Shown piece by piece: positions 42,573 through 51,532 of a stretch of DNA of 64,000 nucleotides; position 1 is the first letter of the stretch, and every line of letters begins with the position of its first letter. The position numbers and the translations under genes are program-made. The stretch spans positions 62,001 through 126,000 of the forward strand of contig NZ_JAAIMY010000004.1 of NCBI RefSeq assembly GCF_013300825.1, read 5' to 3'. The notes below the pieces were generated by a model. The model made no database searches. It had not been told where the DNA came from and worked only from the letters and a program-made list of their open reading frames with translations. The DNA is from Blautia wexlerae (GTDB taxonomy: Bacteria > Bacillota > Clostridia > Lachnospirales > Lachnospiraceae).

Positions 42573-43414
42573 AATGGTGCCCACTCCAATGTGATCCGCC
42601 CCATTTTTCCGGAACGGAAATCATCAAACAGTATCAGCGAAGCTTTGGCATAGTCCAGCTCCTCCTGCTTTTTCAGACACCCTCTGGCTCTGGCAATCTC
42701 TTCCAGAACTTCTACAGAAGTTCCCTCTTCTGTAATCTGATATCTCTCTGCCAGAATTCCTTTATAATTTTCGCGCAGATAATCGATCAGCCAGAGTGCC
42801 AGTTCCTCCATATTCAGAATATCGTCCTTGATAGAACCTACACATGCCAGACGGATTCCCACCTGCTGATCTTCAAATTTCGGCCACAAAATACCAGGAG
42901 TATCCAAAAGTTCTACCCCTTTATTCAGACGGATCCACTGTTTTCCTTTTGTAACTCCCGGCTTGTTTCCGGTCTTTGCACAGGCCCGTCCTGCAAAGGT
43001 ATTGATAAATGTGGATTTTCCCACATTTGGAATTCCCACAACCATGGCACGGATCGGACGATTTTTGATACCACGGCGTCTGTCTCTTTCTATCTTTTCC
43101 TTGCATGCTTCCTGAATCACATTATTGATTGCTTTCATTCCGGAACCATTTCTGGAATCTACTTTTACAACATAAAATCCCTTTGCCTGAAAATAAGTTT
43201 TCCAGGCTTCGTTCTGGCGTTCGTCAGCCAGATCTGATTTATTAAGAAGAATCAGTCTGGATTTATTTTTTCCCAGTTCATCGATATCCGGGTTTCTGCT
43301 TGAAAGAGGTACGCGGGCATCCACAAGTTCAATGATCAGATCGATCAGCTTAATGTCCTCCTGCATCTGTCTCTTTGCCTTGGTCATATGACCAGGGTAC
43401 CACTGTACGTTCAT
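42569..43414 (-). CDS. rbgA: 50S ribosome assembly GTPase RbgA/YlqF
   Basis: Starting at ATG 43414, the 281-residue protein begins MNVQWYPGHMTKAKRQM, typical of RbgA. It is a circularly permuted GTPase: NKSDLAD (G4) comes first, VVGIPNVGKSTFIN (G1) later and DTPGILWPK (G3) after it. The C-terminal helical domain follows. It is needed for late 50S assembly. It sits six bases after lepB, the same order as in Bacillus. Confidence 0.96.
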   Translation of the reverse strand: MNVQWYPGHMTKAKRQMQEDIKLIDLIIELVDARVPLSSRNPDIDELGKNKSRLILLNKSDLADERQNEAWKTYFQAKGFYVVKVDSRNGSGMKAINNVIQEACKEKIERDRRRGIKNRPIRAMVVGIPNVGKSTFINTFAGRACAKTGNKPGVTKGKQWIRLNKGVELLDTPGILWPKFEDQQVGIRLACVGSIKDDILNMEELALWLIDYLRENYKGILAERYQITEEGTSVEVLEEIARARGCLKKQEELDYAKASLILFDDFRSGKMGRITLEWAPL

Positions 43415-43420
43415 ATACAC

Positions 43421-44026
43421 CTAACCTTTCAAAAATCCAAATTTATCTTTGGGGGAAATGACAAACCATACCTTTCCCACAATATATTTCTTACTGATAT
43501 TTCCGATATCACCATACCGGCTGTCCTCGCTGTTATTTCTGTTATCACCAAGTACAAAATACTGACCACTTTCCAGAGACACTCCGTCGGATGCCAGTCC
43601 GGCATTGCTGATCTCGGGAAAATTCTTATTTTCATTGTATACTTCTCCGTTGATCAGTATTGCACCGTTGGATATCTGCACAGTTTCACCGGGCAGACCG
43701 ATCACACGTCCGATGTGCAGAGCTGCATCATCACTTCCGCTGGTTTTATATACGATAACATCTCCTCTTTCCGGGGAGGATATTTTATAAACAGCCCGAT
43801 TCACAAAGAAACGTTCTCCGACCTGCAATGTTGGTTCCATGGCACTCTCCTGTACAGTCACTGACTGAAACAATGCGATTCCTGCTAATATACCGAAAAT
43901 AAGTACTACCGCTATCTGAAATATCCAGTTAAGGATTCCCCGGACTTTTTTATCTTCAAGTTTTGTTTCCAGTATATCTTTTGTTTCCTGTAGTGCCGGG
44001 TTCTCTTTCCATTTTCTGATATTCAT
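43421..44026 (-). CDS. lepB: Signal peptidase I
   Basis: The start MNIRKWKENP at 44026 is preceded by GGAG at six bases; a longer frame to 44065 runs into the rplS terminator. The 201-residue protein has one N-terminal membrane helix (about residues 43-62), the Ser nucleophile in QESAMEPTLQVGERF, the Lys base in RGDVIVYK and the GDNRNNSEDSRYG motif. It cleaves signal peptides of exported proteins such as the serpin and hydrolases in this window. Confidence 0.96.
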   Translation of the reverse strand: MNIRKWKENPALQETKDILETKLEDKKVRGILNWIFQIAVVLIFGILAGIALFQSVTVQESAMEPTLQVGERFFVNRAVYKISSPERGDVIVYKTSGSDDAALHIGRVIGLPGETVQISNGAILINGEVYNENKNFPEISNAGLASDGVSLESGQYFVLGDNRNNSEDSRYGDIGNISKKYIVGKVWFVISPKDKFGFLKG

Positions 44027-44047
44027 CCAAATCTCCTGACAGATGGA

Positions 44048-44082
44048 AAAAGAGGGACAATACACAAGTTATTGTCCCTTCT
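44048..44082 (-). terminator. Terminator of rplS
   Basis: AAGGGACAATA and TGTATTGTCCCT pair around ACTTG, followed by CTTTTT, about 15 bases after the rplS stop. Confidence 0.75.
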
Positions 44083-44099
44083 TCTGCTAATTCATGAAA

Positions 44100-44447
44100 T
44101 TATTTAACAAGTTCTTTAACTTTAGCTGCTTTACCTACACGATCTCTTAAGTAGTTCAGTTTTGCACGACGTACTTTACCACGACGAATAACTTCTACTT
44201 TAACTACATGTGGGGAATGAAGTGGCCATGTTTTTTCAACGCCTACTCCGTTAGAGCTCTTTCTTACAGTAAATGTAGCTCTGTTGCTTCCGCCCTGTTT
44301 CTTGAGAACTGTTCCTTCAAAAACCTGAACACGTTCACGGTTTCCCTCTTTGATCAGTGCGTGTACTCTTACAGTATCACCTGTGTTGAATGCCGGTACT
44401 TCAGCTTTTAACTGAGCTGCTTCGATGTTTTTGATAATTTCGTTCAT
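44100..44447 (-). CDS. rplS: 50S ribosomal protein L19
   Basis: The start [18 protein letters not shown] at 44447, after AGGAG, gives the usual 115 residues. Signature segments are [26 protein letters not shown] and the C-terminal [21 protein letters not shown]19 sits at the 30S-50S interface. A strong promoter (44528-44556) and a terminator make it a single-gene unit ahead of lepB-rbgA-rnhB. Confidence 0.98.
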   Translation of the reverse strand: MNEIIKNIEAAQLKAEVPAFNTGDTVRVHALIKEGNRERVQVFEGTVLKKQGGSNRATFTVRKSSNGVGVEKTWPLHSPHVVKVEVIRRGKVRRAKLNYLRDRVGKAAKVKELVK

Positions 44448-44527
44448 TTCATTTTCTCCTATTCTTATATGGATGTTCTTAATACATATTCCGTAACAGA
44501 GGACCATCTTTTTTCACAACAGTTGTG

Positions 44528-44556
44528 ATTATACTATATTGCCTGGTGTATTGCAA
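44528..44556 (-). promoter_or_regulatory. rplS promoter
   Basis: TTGCAA (44551-44556) and TATAAT (44528-44533) are 17 bases apart on the minus strand, about 80 bases before the start codon. Confidence 0.8.
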
Positions 44557-44574
44557 TACTTTTTGTAAATTTTT

Positions 44575-45450
44575 TTACCAGCAAATCACTTCACAGCCTG
44601 TTTCCGTAACCAGAACCGTCACTTCCCACTGAGCTGAAGGAAGCCCATCTTCTGTGCGCACTGTCCACTCGTCGATCTCATCCGTATAGATTTCATCGCT
44701 TCCCATATTTACCATTGGTTCTATGGTAAACATCATGCCGGGAACCATGAGAACACCTGTATTTTCTTCGGAAACAAAACTTACCCATGGATCTTCATGG
44801 AATTCAATTCCCACACCATGTCCGCCTATTTCTCTGACTACGGAGTATCCGTTCTCTACAGCATGCTTATGTACTGCACTTCCCATATTTCCAATCGGAG
44901 TCCAGGGTTTTACCTGGGAAATACCGATTTCAACACATTCCTTTGTGACTTTGACAAGCTTCTCCTTCTCAGGGCTTACTTTGCCGATACAGAACATTCT
45001 GGATGAATCTGAGTAATAGCCGTTATAGATTGTAGATACATCTACATTGATAATATCTCCCTCTTTCAGGATCTGTTCTTCATTCGGGATTCCATGGCAT
45101 ACTACTTCATCCACAGAGGTGCACACACTTTTGGGAAATCCTTCGTAATTTAATGGTGCCGGGATTCCTCCATGCCGTACAGTCTCTTCATGTACCCATC
45201 TGTCAATCTCTTCCGTAGATACACCTGGTTTAATATGCTCTTCCACATAATCAAGGACTGCAATATTGATTTTACAGCTTTCTTTAATTTTTTCAATCTG
45301 TTCAGGGGTTTTGATCAGATTGTGATCGATCACTGCATATCCTTTCTGTTTCATTATTTCCATTTTTTCATCAAATGCTTCATGGCATTTCTTATATTTT
45401 TTTCCGCTTCCACACCAGCATGGATCGTTTCTTCCGATTTTCAAAGACAT
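44575..45450 (-). CDS. map: Methionine aminopeptidase with SEC-C zinc motif
   Basis: The 291-residue protein starts with a SEC-C motif (RNDPCWCGSGKKYKKCH), then a type I MetAP domain. The domain shows HGIPNEEQILKEGDIINVDVSTIYNGYYSDSSRMF (two metal Asp), GGHGVGIEFHEDPWV (His) and MMFTIEPMVNMG (Glu). It removes initiator Met. Clostridia often carry this SEC-C form in addition to the plain one in the ribosomal protein operon. Confidence 0.96.
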   Translation of the reverse strand: MSLKIGRNDPCWCGSGKKYKKCHEAFDEKMEIMKQKGYAVIDHNLIKTPEQIEKIKESCKINIAVLDYVEEHIKPGVSTEEIDRWVHEETVRHGGIPAPLNYEGFPKSVCTSVDEVVCHGIPNEEQILKEGDIINVDVSTIYNGYYSDSSRMFCIGKVSPEKEKLVKVTKECVEIGISQVKPWTPIGNMGSAVHKHAVENGYSVVREIGGHGVGIEFHEDPWVSFVSEENTGVLMVPGMMFTIEPMVNMGSDEIYTDEIDEWTVRTEDGLPSAQWEVTVLVTETGCEVICW

Positions 45451-45616
45451 GATAAATTCCTCTTTCTCTTTTCTTATGTAGGGTACTGTGCATCATTACC
45501 ATTGAAGGAAACTGCGTACTGTTTTATCATACCACATTTTCTCTCGGAAATGTGAACTGTTATTGGTAAAATTACTCGTTATCTTTCGTGAATTATAAAA
45601 AAATATCTGCAGCAAA

Positions 45617-45636
45617 ACATTTTTCAAACACACTTC
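45617..45636 (-). repeat. Short repeat AGTGTGTTTGAAAAATG, copy 2
   Basis: The same 17-mer as at 34,421, here shortly after the terminator of the MotB-like gene. Confidence 0.4.
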
Positions 45637-45644
45637 GGAATTGA

Positions 45645-45680
45645 AAAATCCGGCAGTTTAATTGCTGCCGGATTTTTCAG
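45645..45680 (-). terminator. Terminator overlapping the MotB-like stop codon
   Basis: AAAAATCCGGCAG and CTGCCGGATTTTT form a strong stem with T run; the stop codon at 45658 lies in its loop. Confidence 0.85.
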
Positions 45681-46590
45681 AATCAGAAGTCTTATCTGTA
45701 TTCATAATCTGATTAAGCTCATTTATCATTTCATCATCTTTCAGACGAAACTTCACTTCTACTCGTCTGGATGCATCCTTATTTACATTCCCATCGGAAT
45801 CCAGAACCGGATTAGCTGAACCGTGTCCATTTACGGTCAGATAATTCTGAAGTTCTGAAATCTCATCAGAACTCAGGAAGTTCTCACGGATTTCTGTCAG
45901 ATACTGTGCAACTGCAAGAGAACGTTTCTGAGAAAGCTCCAGATTGTAATCGTAATCTCCGTCTGTGTCTGTATAACCGTCAATGATGATCTCAGCCAGA
46001 TACTTCTTATAATCCTTCTGAAGAAGCACCTTACAGTAAATCGGAAGGATGTCTGCAAGTTCCTGTTTGCCCTCATCTGTCAGTTCTGACTTATCATAGT
46101 CAAATAATACATTTGCATTGAGGGTAAGGGCACCTGTCTGAGCATCGATATCAACACTTACATTATTTTTGGAAAACTCTTTCTGCAATGCTTCGATAAC
46201 ATCTGCCTTGACACCGATGATATTATCAATTTTCTTTTGCTGTGTGGCAAGAAGAGATGTTTTTTCATCAAGGCTGGCCTGTTGTTCCTTTAACTGTGCT
46301 GCCAGTTCTGCAAGAAGCTTTTTCTGCTTGTCAAGCTGTTCATCCTGGGAACTCAGCTTGCTGTTTTTCTCGTCCAGCTCACTCTGCTGTGCCAGAATTT
46401 CCGCTGTATACTGCTCCTGAAGAGCTATCTTGTCATCTCTCTCCTTAATACTCTCATTATAACTTTTCTGAGCCTGAAAAAGAGTCACACACATAATCAG
46501 TATAAAAAGGAGCAGCACACCGGCCATCATATCAGAATAAGACCGCCAGACATTAAATCCGCCCTCTTCTGATTTCTTTCTTTTGCGCAT
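45658..46590 (-). CDS. MotB/ZorB-like OmpA-domain membrane protein
   Basis: The 310-residue protein has a short cytoplasmic start, one membrane helix (about residues 22-41) with an Asp at its entry (SD20MMAGVLLLF), matching the proton-carrying Asp of MotB. A coiled coil rich in Gln, Glu and Lys runs to about residue 125. The OmpA-like peptidoglycan-binding domain has NVLFDYDKSEL, IIIDGYTDTDG and NLELSQKRSLAVAQYL. It should be the stator partner of the MotA-like protein encoded 15 bases upstream. Resemblance to ZorB of Zorya systems is structural; no ZorC, ZorD or ZorE gene is nearby. Confidence 0.88.
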   Translation of the reverse strand: MRKRKKSEEGGFNVWRSYSDMMAGVLLLFILIMCVTLFQAQKSYNESIKERDDKIALQEQYTAEILAQQSELDEKNSKLSSQDEQLDKQKKLLAELAAQLKEQQASLDEKTSLLATQQKKIDNIIGVKADVIEALQKEFSKNNVSVDIDAQTGALTLNANVLFDYDKSELTDEGKQELADILPIYCKVLLQKDYKKYLAEIIIDGYTDTDGDYDYNLELSQKRSLAVAQYLTEIRENFLSSDEISELQNYLTVNGHGSANPVLDSDGNVNKDASRRVEVKFRLKDDEMINELNQIMNTDKTSDSEKSGSN

Positions 46591-46605
46591 ATTTCTCTCC
46601 TTTTC

Positions 46606-48246
46606 TTATTTGAATAAGCTGAATTTACCTTTCTGGTTTTTGGAAATATTCTTCATATTTTTGTTCATCTCCTCCAGAAGTGCTTCCTGACGCTCGCTCT
46701 GTTCCTCCAGAAGTTTGCGTACTTCCTCCACAGATTCTTTCTGTGCCGCACTCTGAGCTGATTTTCCGCCCGAGAGATAAATATTGTTGTCTTCTTTCTG
46801 AACAGAAATATCTGCAAAGAGTTTGCGTACCTCTTCCATTGTCTCGTAAGTCATCTTCTGATAAGATACAAAGTCTTTCATCTTTACATCCAACTGTTCT
46901 ACCAGTTTACGGTTAGCCTCAAGCACATCTTTTCCTGCCTGATTTGCAGCCGAAACCTTTTCCATTCCCTGCGCGGCAGCTTCCACATATTTCTGCATTG
47001 TCTGATTGCAGGCAACCCAGAATTTAGCGGAAGATTTCTCTGATTCATGCAGATAATCCGCAATACGCTGATAATCCTGCTGCTGAAGCTTCTGGATTTC
47101 CTGATTATCCTGTGTGATCCTTGTTGCCGTAGACATATAACGCCCCTGAACCTGTCCAAGTTCATTTACAAGATCTTTCATAGTCTCACTCTGTTTTGCA
47201 TAAGAGGTATTCAACTGATTGCTCATCGTCTGATAAAGCCTTGTTGTATAGTCGATATTCTCTTTCTGTGCGTCCTTCAGTTGTGCAAGTGCCTCGTTAA
47301 AATCTTTGAACTGCATTTTGAAGGATCCGTTCATTTCACGCAGAAAAGTGCGCAGAATATCCTGCACCACATCCTCCTGACATTTTGTTACAGATTCTGT
47401 CAGGATATCCAGAGATTCTGTCATCTTCTGGAATGTAGGATTGATTGCCTTTTCAAAACTCTCTGCCATCTGGGAAGTAAGCTGTTCTGCCATCTGTTTC
47501 ATTGCCTTCGTCTGAACTTTCTGGCTTGCAAGCATCAGGTTTCTTGATTCACTTTCGGCTGTCGGAAGTACATAAAGATGAAATCTTTCCAGAAACTCCT
47601 GAAGTTTTGCATCCATTCCGGAATAGACACTCTTCATCCCGGAACTGTAAATCAGTGCAAATGCAATTCCGTAGATAGAAGTAAGAAATGCTACTTTGAT
47701 ACCGTCTACCAGGGCAGAGACAGAGGTGGTCATTGTCTCGTAGCTGGATGGCTCAAAGCTCTTAAGTCCCCATACCAGACCAATAAAGGTGCCAAGAATA
47801 CCAAGGCTGGTAAAAATATCCGGTGCCATCTCCAGAACCTTCTTATGTACATGAAGATCAATCTCATCCTCATTTATGTAATCTTCAACATCCCCGATTC
47901 CTTCCTGATTTTTCTCCATGGCATCTACAAAGCTGTCCATTCTGTCGTCCAGATATTTATGCTCAAACATTCCTTTCAGACAGGAAAGATCTTCACTTTT
48001 GGCTTTCCCGGGTATTTTAAAAATGCTGGTAAGCTCCTGCGTTCCTCTTGTCAGAGCCTCACCGATACCATCAATCCGGAACATACCTCCAAACAATCCC
48101 ACCAGATAGATTACCGCCATAACAGCAAGAAATGCAAAGTTATAAATCATTGTGCCGGATGAACCGTTTCCGGTCAGCAGTGTCATGGCAATACATCCGC
48201 CAAGCACTGCCAGAAAAAGAACTGTATTCATAATTTTTTTGCCCAT
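46606..48246 (-). CDS. MotA/ExbB/ZorA-like proton channel protein with long tail
   Basis: The 546-residue protein has N-terminal membrane helices (about residues 5-25 and 33-55) and two more in a MotA/TolQ/ExbB domain: IFTSLGILGTFIGLVWGLKSF (near 140-160) and VAFLTSIYGIAFALIYS (near 185-205). The remaining 330 residues form a helical cytoplasmic tail with many Gln, Lys and Glu, as in ZorA, whereas motility MotA lacks such a tail. With the MotB-like partner it forms a predicted proton-driven motor. No flagellar genes occur here. Role in envelope function or defence is undecided. Confidence 0.88.
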   Translation of the reverse strand: MGKKIMNTVLFLAVLGGCIAMTLLTGNGSSGTMIYNFAFLAVMAVIYLVGLFGGMFRIDGIGEALTRGTQELTSIFKIPGKAKSEDLSCLKGMFEHKYLDDRMDSFVDAMEKNQEGIGDVEDYINEDEIDLHVHKKVLEMAPDIFTSLGILGTFIGLVWGLKSFEPSSYETMTTSVSALVDGIKVAFLTSIYGIAFALIYSSGMKSVYSGMDAKLQEFLERFHLYVLPTAESESRNLMLASQKVQTKAMKQMAEQLTSQMAESFEKAINPTFQKMTESLDILTESVTKCQEDVVQDILRTFLREMNGSFKMQFKDFNEALAQLKDAQKENIDYTTRLYQTMSNQLNTSYAKQSETMKDLVNELGQVQGRYMSTATRITQDNQEIQKLQQQDYQRIADYLHESEKSSAKFWVACNQTMQKYVEAAAQGMEKVSAANQAGKDVLEANRKLVEQLDVKMKDFVSYQKMTYETMEEVRKLFADISVQKEDNNIYLSGGKSAQSAAQKESVEEVRKLLEEQSERQEALLEEMNKNMKNISKNQKGKFSLFK

Positions 48247-48342
48247 AATACACCTCCTGTACAGACAATTTTCTTTTTGTATATCATATCACAACGCTAT
48301 ATCTGCCACAAGTGAAAATACAATGAAAAATAAAACCCAAAA

Positions 48343-48392
48343 AAATCCGACAGAAAATCGGTCCTCAAAACATAATTTTCCATCGGATTTTT
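48343..48392 (-). terminator. Terminator after the histidine phosphatase gene
   Basis: AAAATCCGA and TCGGATTTTTTT pair across a loop containing GAAAAT/ATTTTC, about 10 bases after the stop at 48403. Confidence 0.7.
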
Positions 48393-48402
48393 TATAAAAT
48401 TG

Positions 48403-49017
48403 CTATATCTCAGAATAAACTCTGTCTTCTTCCAGAAATCTGGCGTTTCCGTCTTTTACTTCAACCAGATTGATGCTGCAGTTGGGAGGTACACATCCAT
48501 GCCAAAAATGTACCGGATCCTGATAAACATTCTGAAGCAATGCACGTACTGCGCATCCATGCGAAGAAATCAGAACCGTTTTATCTGCCAGAGCAGGATC
48601 GGTTGTTTTTTCCATCCAGAACTCTCTGGTGCGTTTCAGGATGTCAGAAATATTTTCGCCGTTTTTAGGACGTTCAAATTTCTGAGGCTCTTCAAAAAAG
48701 ATTTCCATTTCATGGCTGATGATCTTCCCCTGTGCATCTTTAAACTGACTGCCCTCAAGAACTCCGAAATCAATTTCCTGGATTCTCTTATCTTCAATAA
48801 CAGGAATCTGCCTGTTGCCCAACACATAATAAGCTGTCTGTTTCGCTCTCGTCAGAGGGCTTGTAAAACAAATATCAAAGGAAACATTTCTTAATGCTTC
48901 TCCTGTTCTTTTAGCCAGTTCAATTCCCTCCGGTGCAAGGGGAATATCCATTGCCCCCTGCACTTTTTTCAGTTTATTCCACTGGGTTATTCCGTGTCTT
49001 AATACATAAAGTAGCAT
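48403..49017 (-). CDS. Histidine phosphatase (phosphoglycerate mutase-like)
   Basis: The 204-residue protein starts MLLYVLRHGITQWN, the RHG motif with the phospho-accepting His. It has FTSPLTRAKQTAYYV, an acidic EIDFGVLEG and SSHGCAVRALLQ with the second His. Members include GpmB- and CobC-like phosphatases with varied substrates. Its ATG overlaps the pheT stop by one base (TAATG), so it is translated with pheT. Confidence 0.92.
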   Translation of the reverse strand: MLLYVLRHGITQWNKLKKVQGAMDIPLAPEGIELAKRTGEALRNVSFDICFTSPLTRAKQTAYYVLGNRQIPVIEDKRIQEIDFGVLEGSQFKDAQGKIISHEMEIFFEEPQKFERPKNGENISDILKRTREFWMEKTTDPALADKTVLISSHGCAVRALLQNVYQDPVHFWHGCVPPNCSINLVEVKDGNARFLEEDRVYSEI

Positions 49018-51434
49018 TAACTTCTCAACTCGATTCCAAGGCTGGTCAGACCATTCAGAATTTTCTTCATTGCAGCTGTGATCTCACTCTCTTCCAGAGT
49101 CTTGTCATGATGACGGAACACCAGAGAATACGCCATGGATTTATATCCGTCTTTGATCTGATCTCCTTCATAAATGTCAAATAACTGATAGCTTTCCAGA
49201 ATCTTTCCGCCCCTCTGGGTCAGAATATGTTCAATCTGTCCGGCAAGAACTGTCTTCGGAACAACCATACTTAAATCACGGGTTACTGCCGGATATTTGG
49301 CAATTCCTGTGTATTTATGATTGAAACCTGCAAACTCAAGAACTGTAAGGATATCGATCACTGCCACATATGCCTTGTCGCCGATTCCATAAGTGTCTGC
49401 AACCAGAGGATGAACCTCCCCAAGGTATCCTACTACTTTTCCGTCGTAGATCATGTTTGCCTGTCTTCCCGGATGAAGATAAGTTTTACCACTGTTTGGA
49501 TTGTAATCTACTTTATTTCTCATTCCCACTTTCTCGAAGAATTCCTCGCATACGCCCTTCATATCAAAGAAATCACCATTTCCGTACATTCCAAGTGTAA
49601 AGTGCATGCGCTCATCCGGAAGTTCTGTAAGGGGAAGTGACTTTGGACGGTATACATTGCCAAGTTCATAGAGACGGACATCTTTATTTCTTCTGTTGTA
49701 GTTTGTAGCCAGAGAACTGAGCATACCGTTTAAAGTAGTTGTTCTCATGACACTGTAATCTTCTCCCAGAGGATTGCTGATCACGATTCCCTGACGAAGT
49801 TTGCTGTCAGCCGGAAGTCTTAATTTGTCAAATACCTTCGGGCTTTCAAAAGAATAAGTCATTCCTTCAGAGAAACCACAATATTCTGCAATATCACGTG
49901 CCACTGCTTCAATACGAAGTTTAAACGGAAGCTTACCTGTTGTAGCTTCACCTGTAGGCAGAGTAGTAGGAATCTTATCATATCCGAAAAATCTTGCAAC
50001 TTCTTCTGCAACATCAGCTACATAATGGATATCCTGACGGAAAGTAGGAGCTACGATCTCATTTGTTTTTTCGTCATAGGTCAGTTCTACTTTTGCAAGA
50101 AGAGCAAGCATTTCTTCCGGTGTCAGGTCAGTTCCAAGAAGAGCATTGATCTTCTCCGGTTTGAAAGGAACTCTGGATGACTCTCTTACTTCATTGCAGA
50201 TATCTACCATTCCACCTACAACTTCACCTGCTCCAAGTTCTTCCATCAACTGGCATGCTCTGTCGATAGCTGCCTGCGCATTGTTCGGATCAAGACCTTT
50301 TTCAAATTTACCGGAAGCGTCTGTTCTCAGACCGATTCTCTTGGAAGAAAGGCGGATATTGGTTCCGTCAAAGCATGCAGCCTCGAAAAGAACAGTTTTT
50401 ACATCGTCTGTGATCATAGAATTCTCTCCACCCATGATACCTGCAATACCAACCGCTTTCTCACCGTCGCGGATCATCAGTACCTGATCATCCATGGTAC
50501 GTTCCTGTCCATCCAGCGTTACAAATTTCTCATCATTCTCTGCACGACGTACGACGATTTCTTTTCCTGCAATCGTATCCAGATCATATGCGTGCATTGG
50601 CTGACCAAATTCTTCCATTACATAGTTTGTGATATCTACCAGATTATTGATCGGGCGGATTCCATTGGAAGCCAGACATCTCTGCATCCATTTCGGGGAT
50701 GGTCCGATTTTAACATTCTTTACGACTCTTGCACAGTAACGCGGGCAGAGCTTCGGATCTTCTACTGTAACCTTTACATAATCAGATGCTTTCTCATCAT
50801 TTCCCTTGCATTCAACTACAGGAGGGCAGAACTTCTTATCAAAAGTAGCTGCTGCTTCTCTTGCAATCCCCAGTACACCATAGCAGTCTACACGGTTGGA
50901 TGTGATTTCATATTCAAAAACAACATCATCCAGACCCAGTGCTTTGACAGCACTCTCACCTACAACAGCATCTTCAGGGAAAATATAGATTCCGTATTCC
51001 GGTGCTTCCGGATACATTTCTTTTGTGCTTCCCAGTTCTTCGATGGAACACATCATACCATAGGAATCAATTCCGCGGAGTTTTCCTTTTTTTATCTCAA
51101 TTCCACCTGGAGTTTTCTTTCCATCATGTCCGCCGGCTACACGTCCGCCGTCAAGAACAACAGGAACCTTATCTCCCTCTTTTACATTTGGAGCGCCTGT
51201 AACAATCTGTACGGTTTCTGCTCCGATATTTACCTGACAGATGATCAGTTTATCTGCATCGGGATGTTTCTCGATTTTCTCAATCTGACCGATAACGATC
51301 TTATCAAGATCTGCATCCAGTTTCTCAAAGCCTTCCACCTTTGTTCCTGTCAGTGTCATGGCGTCTGTATATTCCTGTGCTGTCACATCAAGATCCGGCA
51401 CATACATTTTAATCCAAGATAATGAAGTATTCAT
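49017..51434 (-). CDS. pheT: Phenylalanyl-tRNA synthetase beta subunit
   Basis: The start MNTSLSWIKMYVPDL at 51434 follows GAGG at nine bases and gives 805 residues, the normal length. Order of domains: tRNA-binding OB fold (IGQIEKIEKHPDADKLIICQV), B3/B4 editing region (SNRVDCYGVLGIAREAA), B5 helix domain, the catalytic-like core and the C-terminal anticodon-binding FDX-ACB domain (ytgIAKYPAVTRDLSMVV). It forms the alpha2-beta2 enzyme with PheS, encoded 98 bases upstream, under the T-box leader. Confidence 0.97.
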   Translation of the reverse strand: MNTSLSWIKMYVPDLDVTAQEYTDAMTLTGTKVEGFEKLDADLDKIVIGQIEKIEKHPDADKLIICQVNIGAETVQIVTGAPNVKEGDKVPVVLDGGRVAGGHDGKKTPGGIEIKKGKLRGIDSYGMMCSIEELGSTKEMYPEAPEYGIYIFPEDAVVGESAVKALGLDDVVFEYEITSNRVDCYGVLGIAREAAATFDKKFCPPVVECKGNDEKASDYVKVTVEDPKLCPRYCARVVKNVKIGPSPKWMQRCLASNGIRPINNLVDITNYVMEEFGQPMHAYDLDTIAGKEIVVRRAENDEKFVTLDGQERTMDDQVLMIRDGEKAVGIAGIMGGENSMITDDVKTVLFEAACFDGTNIRLSSKRIGLRTDASGKFEKGLDPNNAQAAIDRACQLMEELGAGEVVGGMVDICNEVRESSRVPFKPEKINALLGTDLTPEEMLALLAKVELTYDEKTNEIVAPTFRQDIHYVADVAEEVARFFGYDKIPTTLPTGEATTGKLPFKLRIEAVARDIAEYCGFSEGMTYSFESPKVFDKLRLPADSKLRQGIVISNPLGEDYSVMRTTTLNGMLSSLATNYNRRNKDVRLYELGNVYRPKSLPLTELPDERMHFTLGMYGNGDFFDMKGVCEEFFEKVGMRNKVDYNPNSGKTYLHPGRQANMIYDGKVVGYLGEVHPLVADTYGIGDKAYVAVIDILTVLEFAGFNHKYTGIAKYPAVTRDLSMVVPKTVLAGQIEHILTQRGGKILESYQLFDIYEGDQIKDGYKSMAYSLVFRHHDKTLEESEITAAMKKILNGLTSLGIELRS

Positions 51435-51532
51435 TTTGCTAATCCTCTTTCTATATTGTGATGCCAGAGTCAGCAGGTATTTTGTCCCTGGCTTCTGTTC
51501 TGTACAGTTCTGCCTTTTCAAATTATCATTTA

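Noticed and set aside
45658-48246. A complete Zorya anti-phage system
   Set aside because: Only the ZorA/ZorB-like pair is present. The neighbours are a phosphatase, pheT and map; no ZorC, ZorD or ZorE-like gene is visible.
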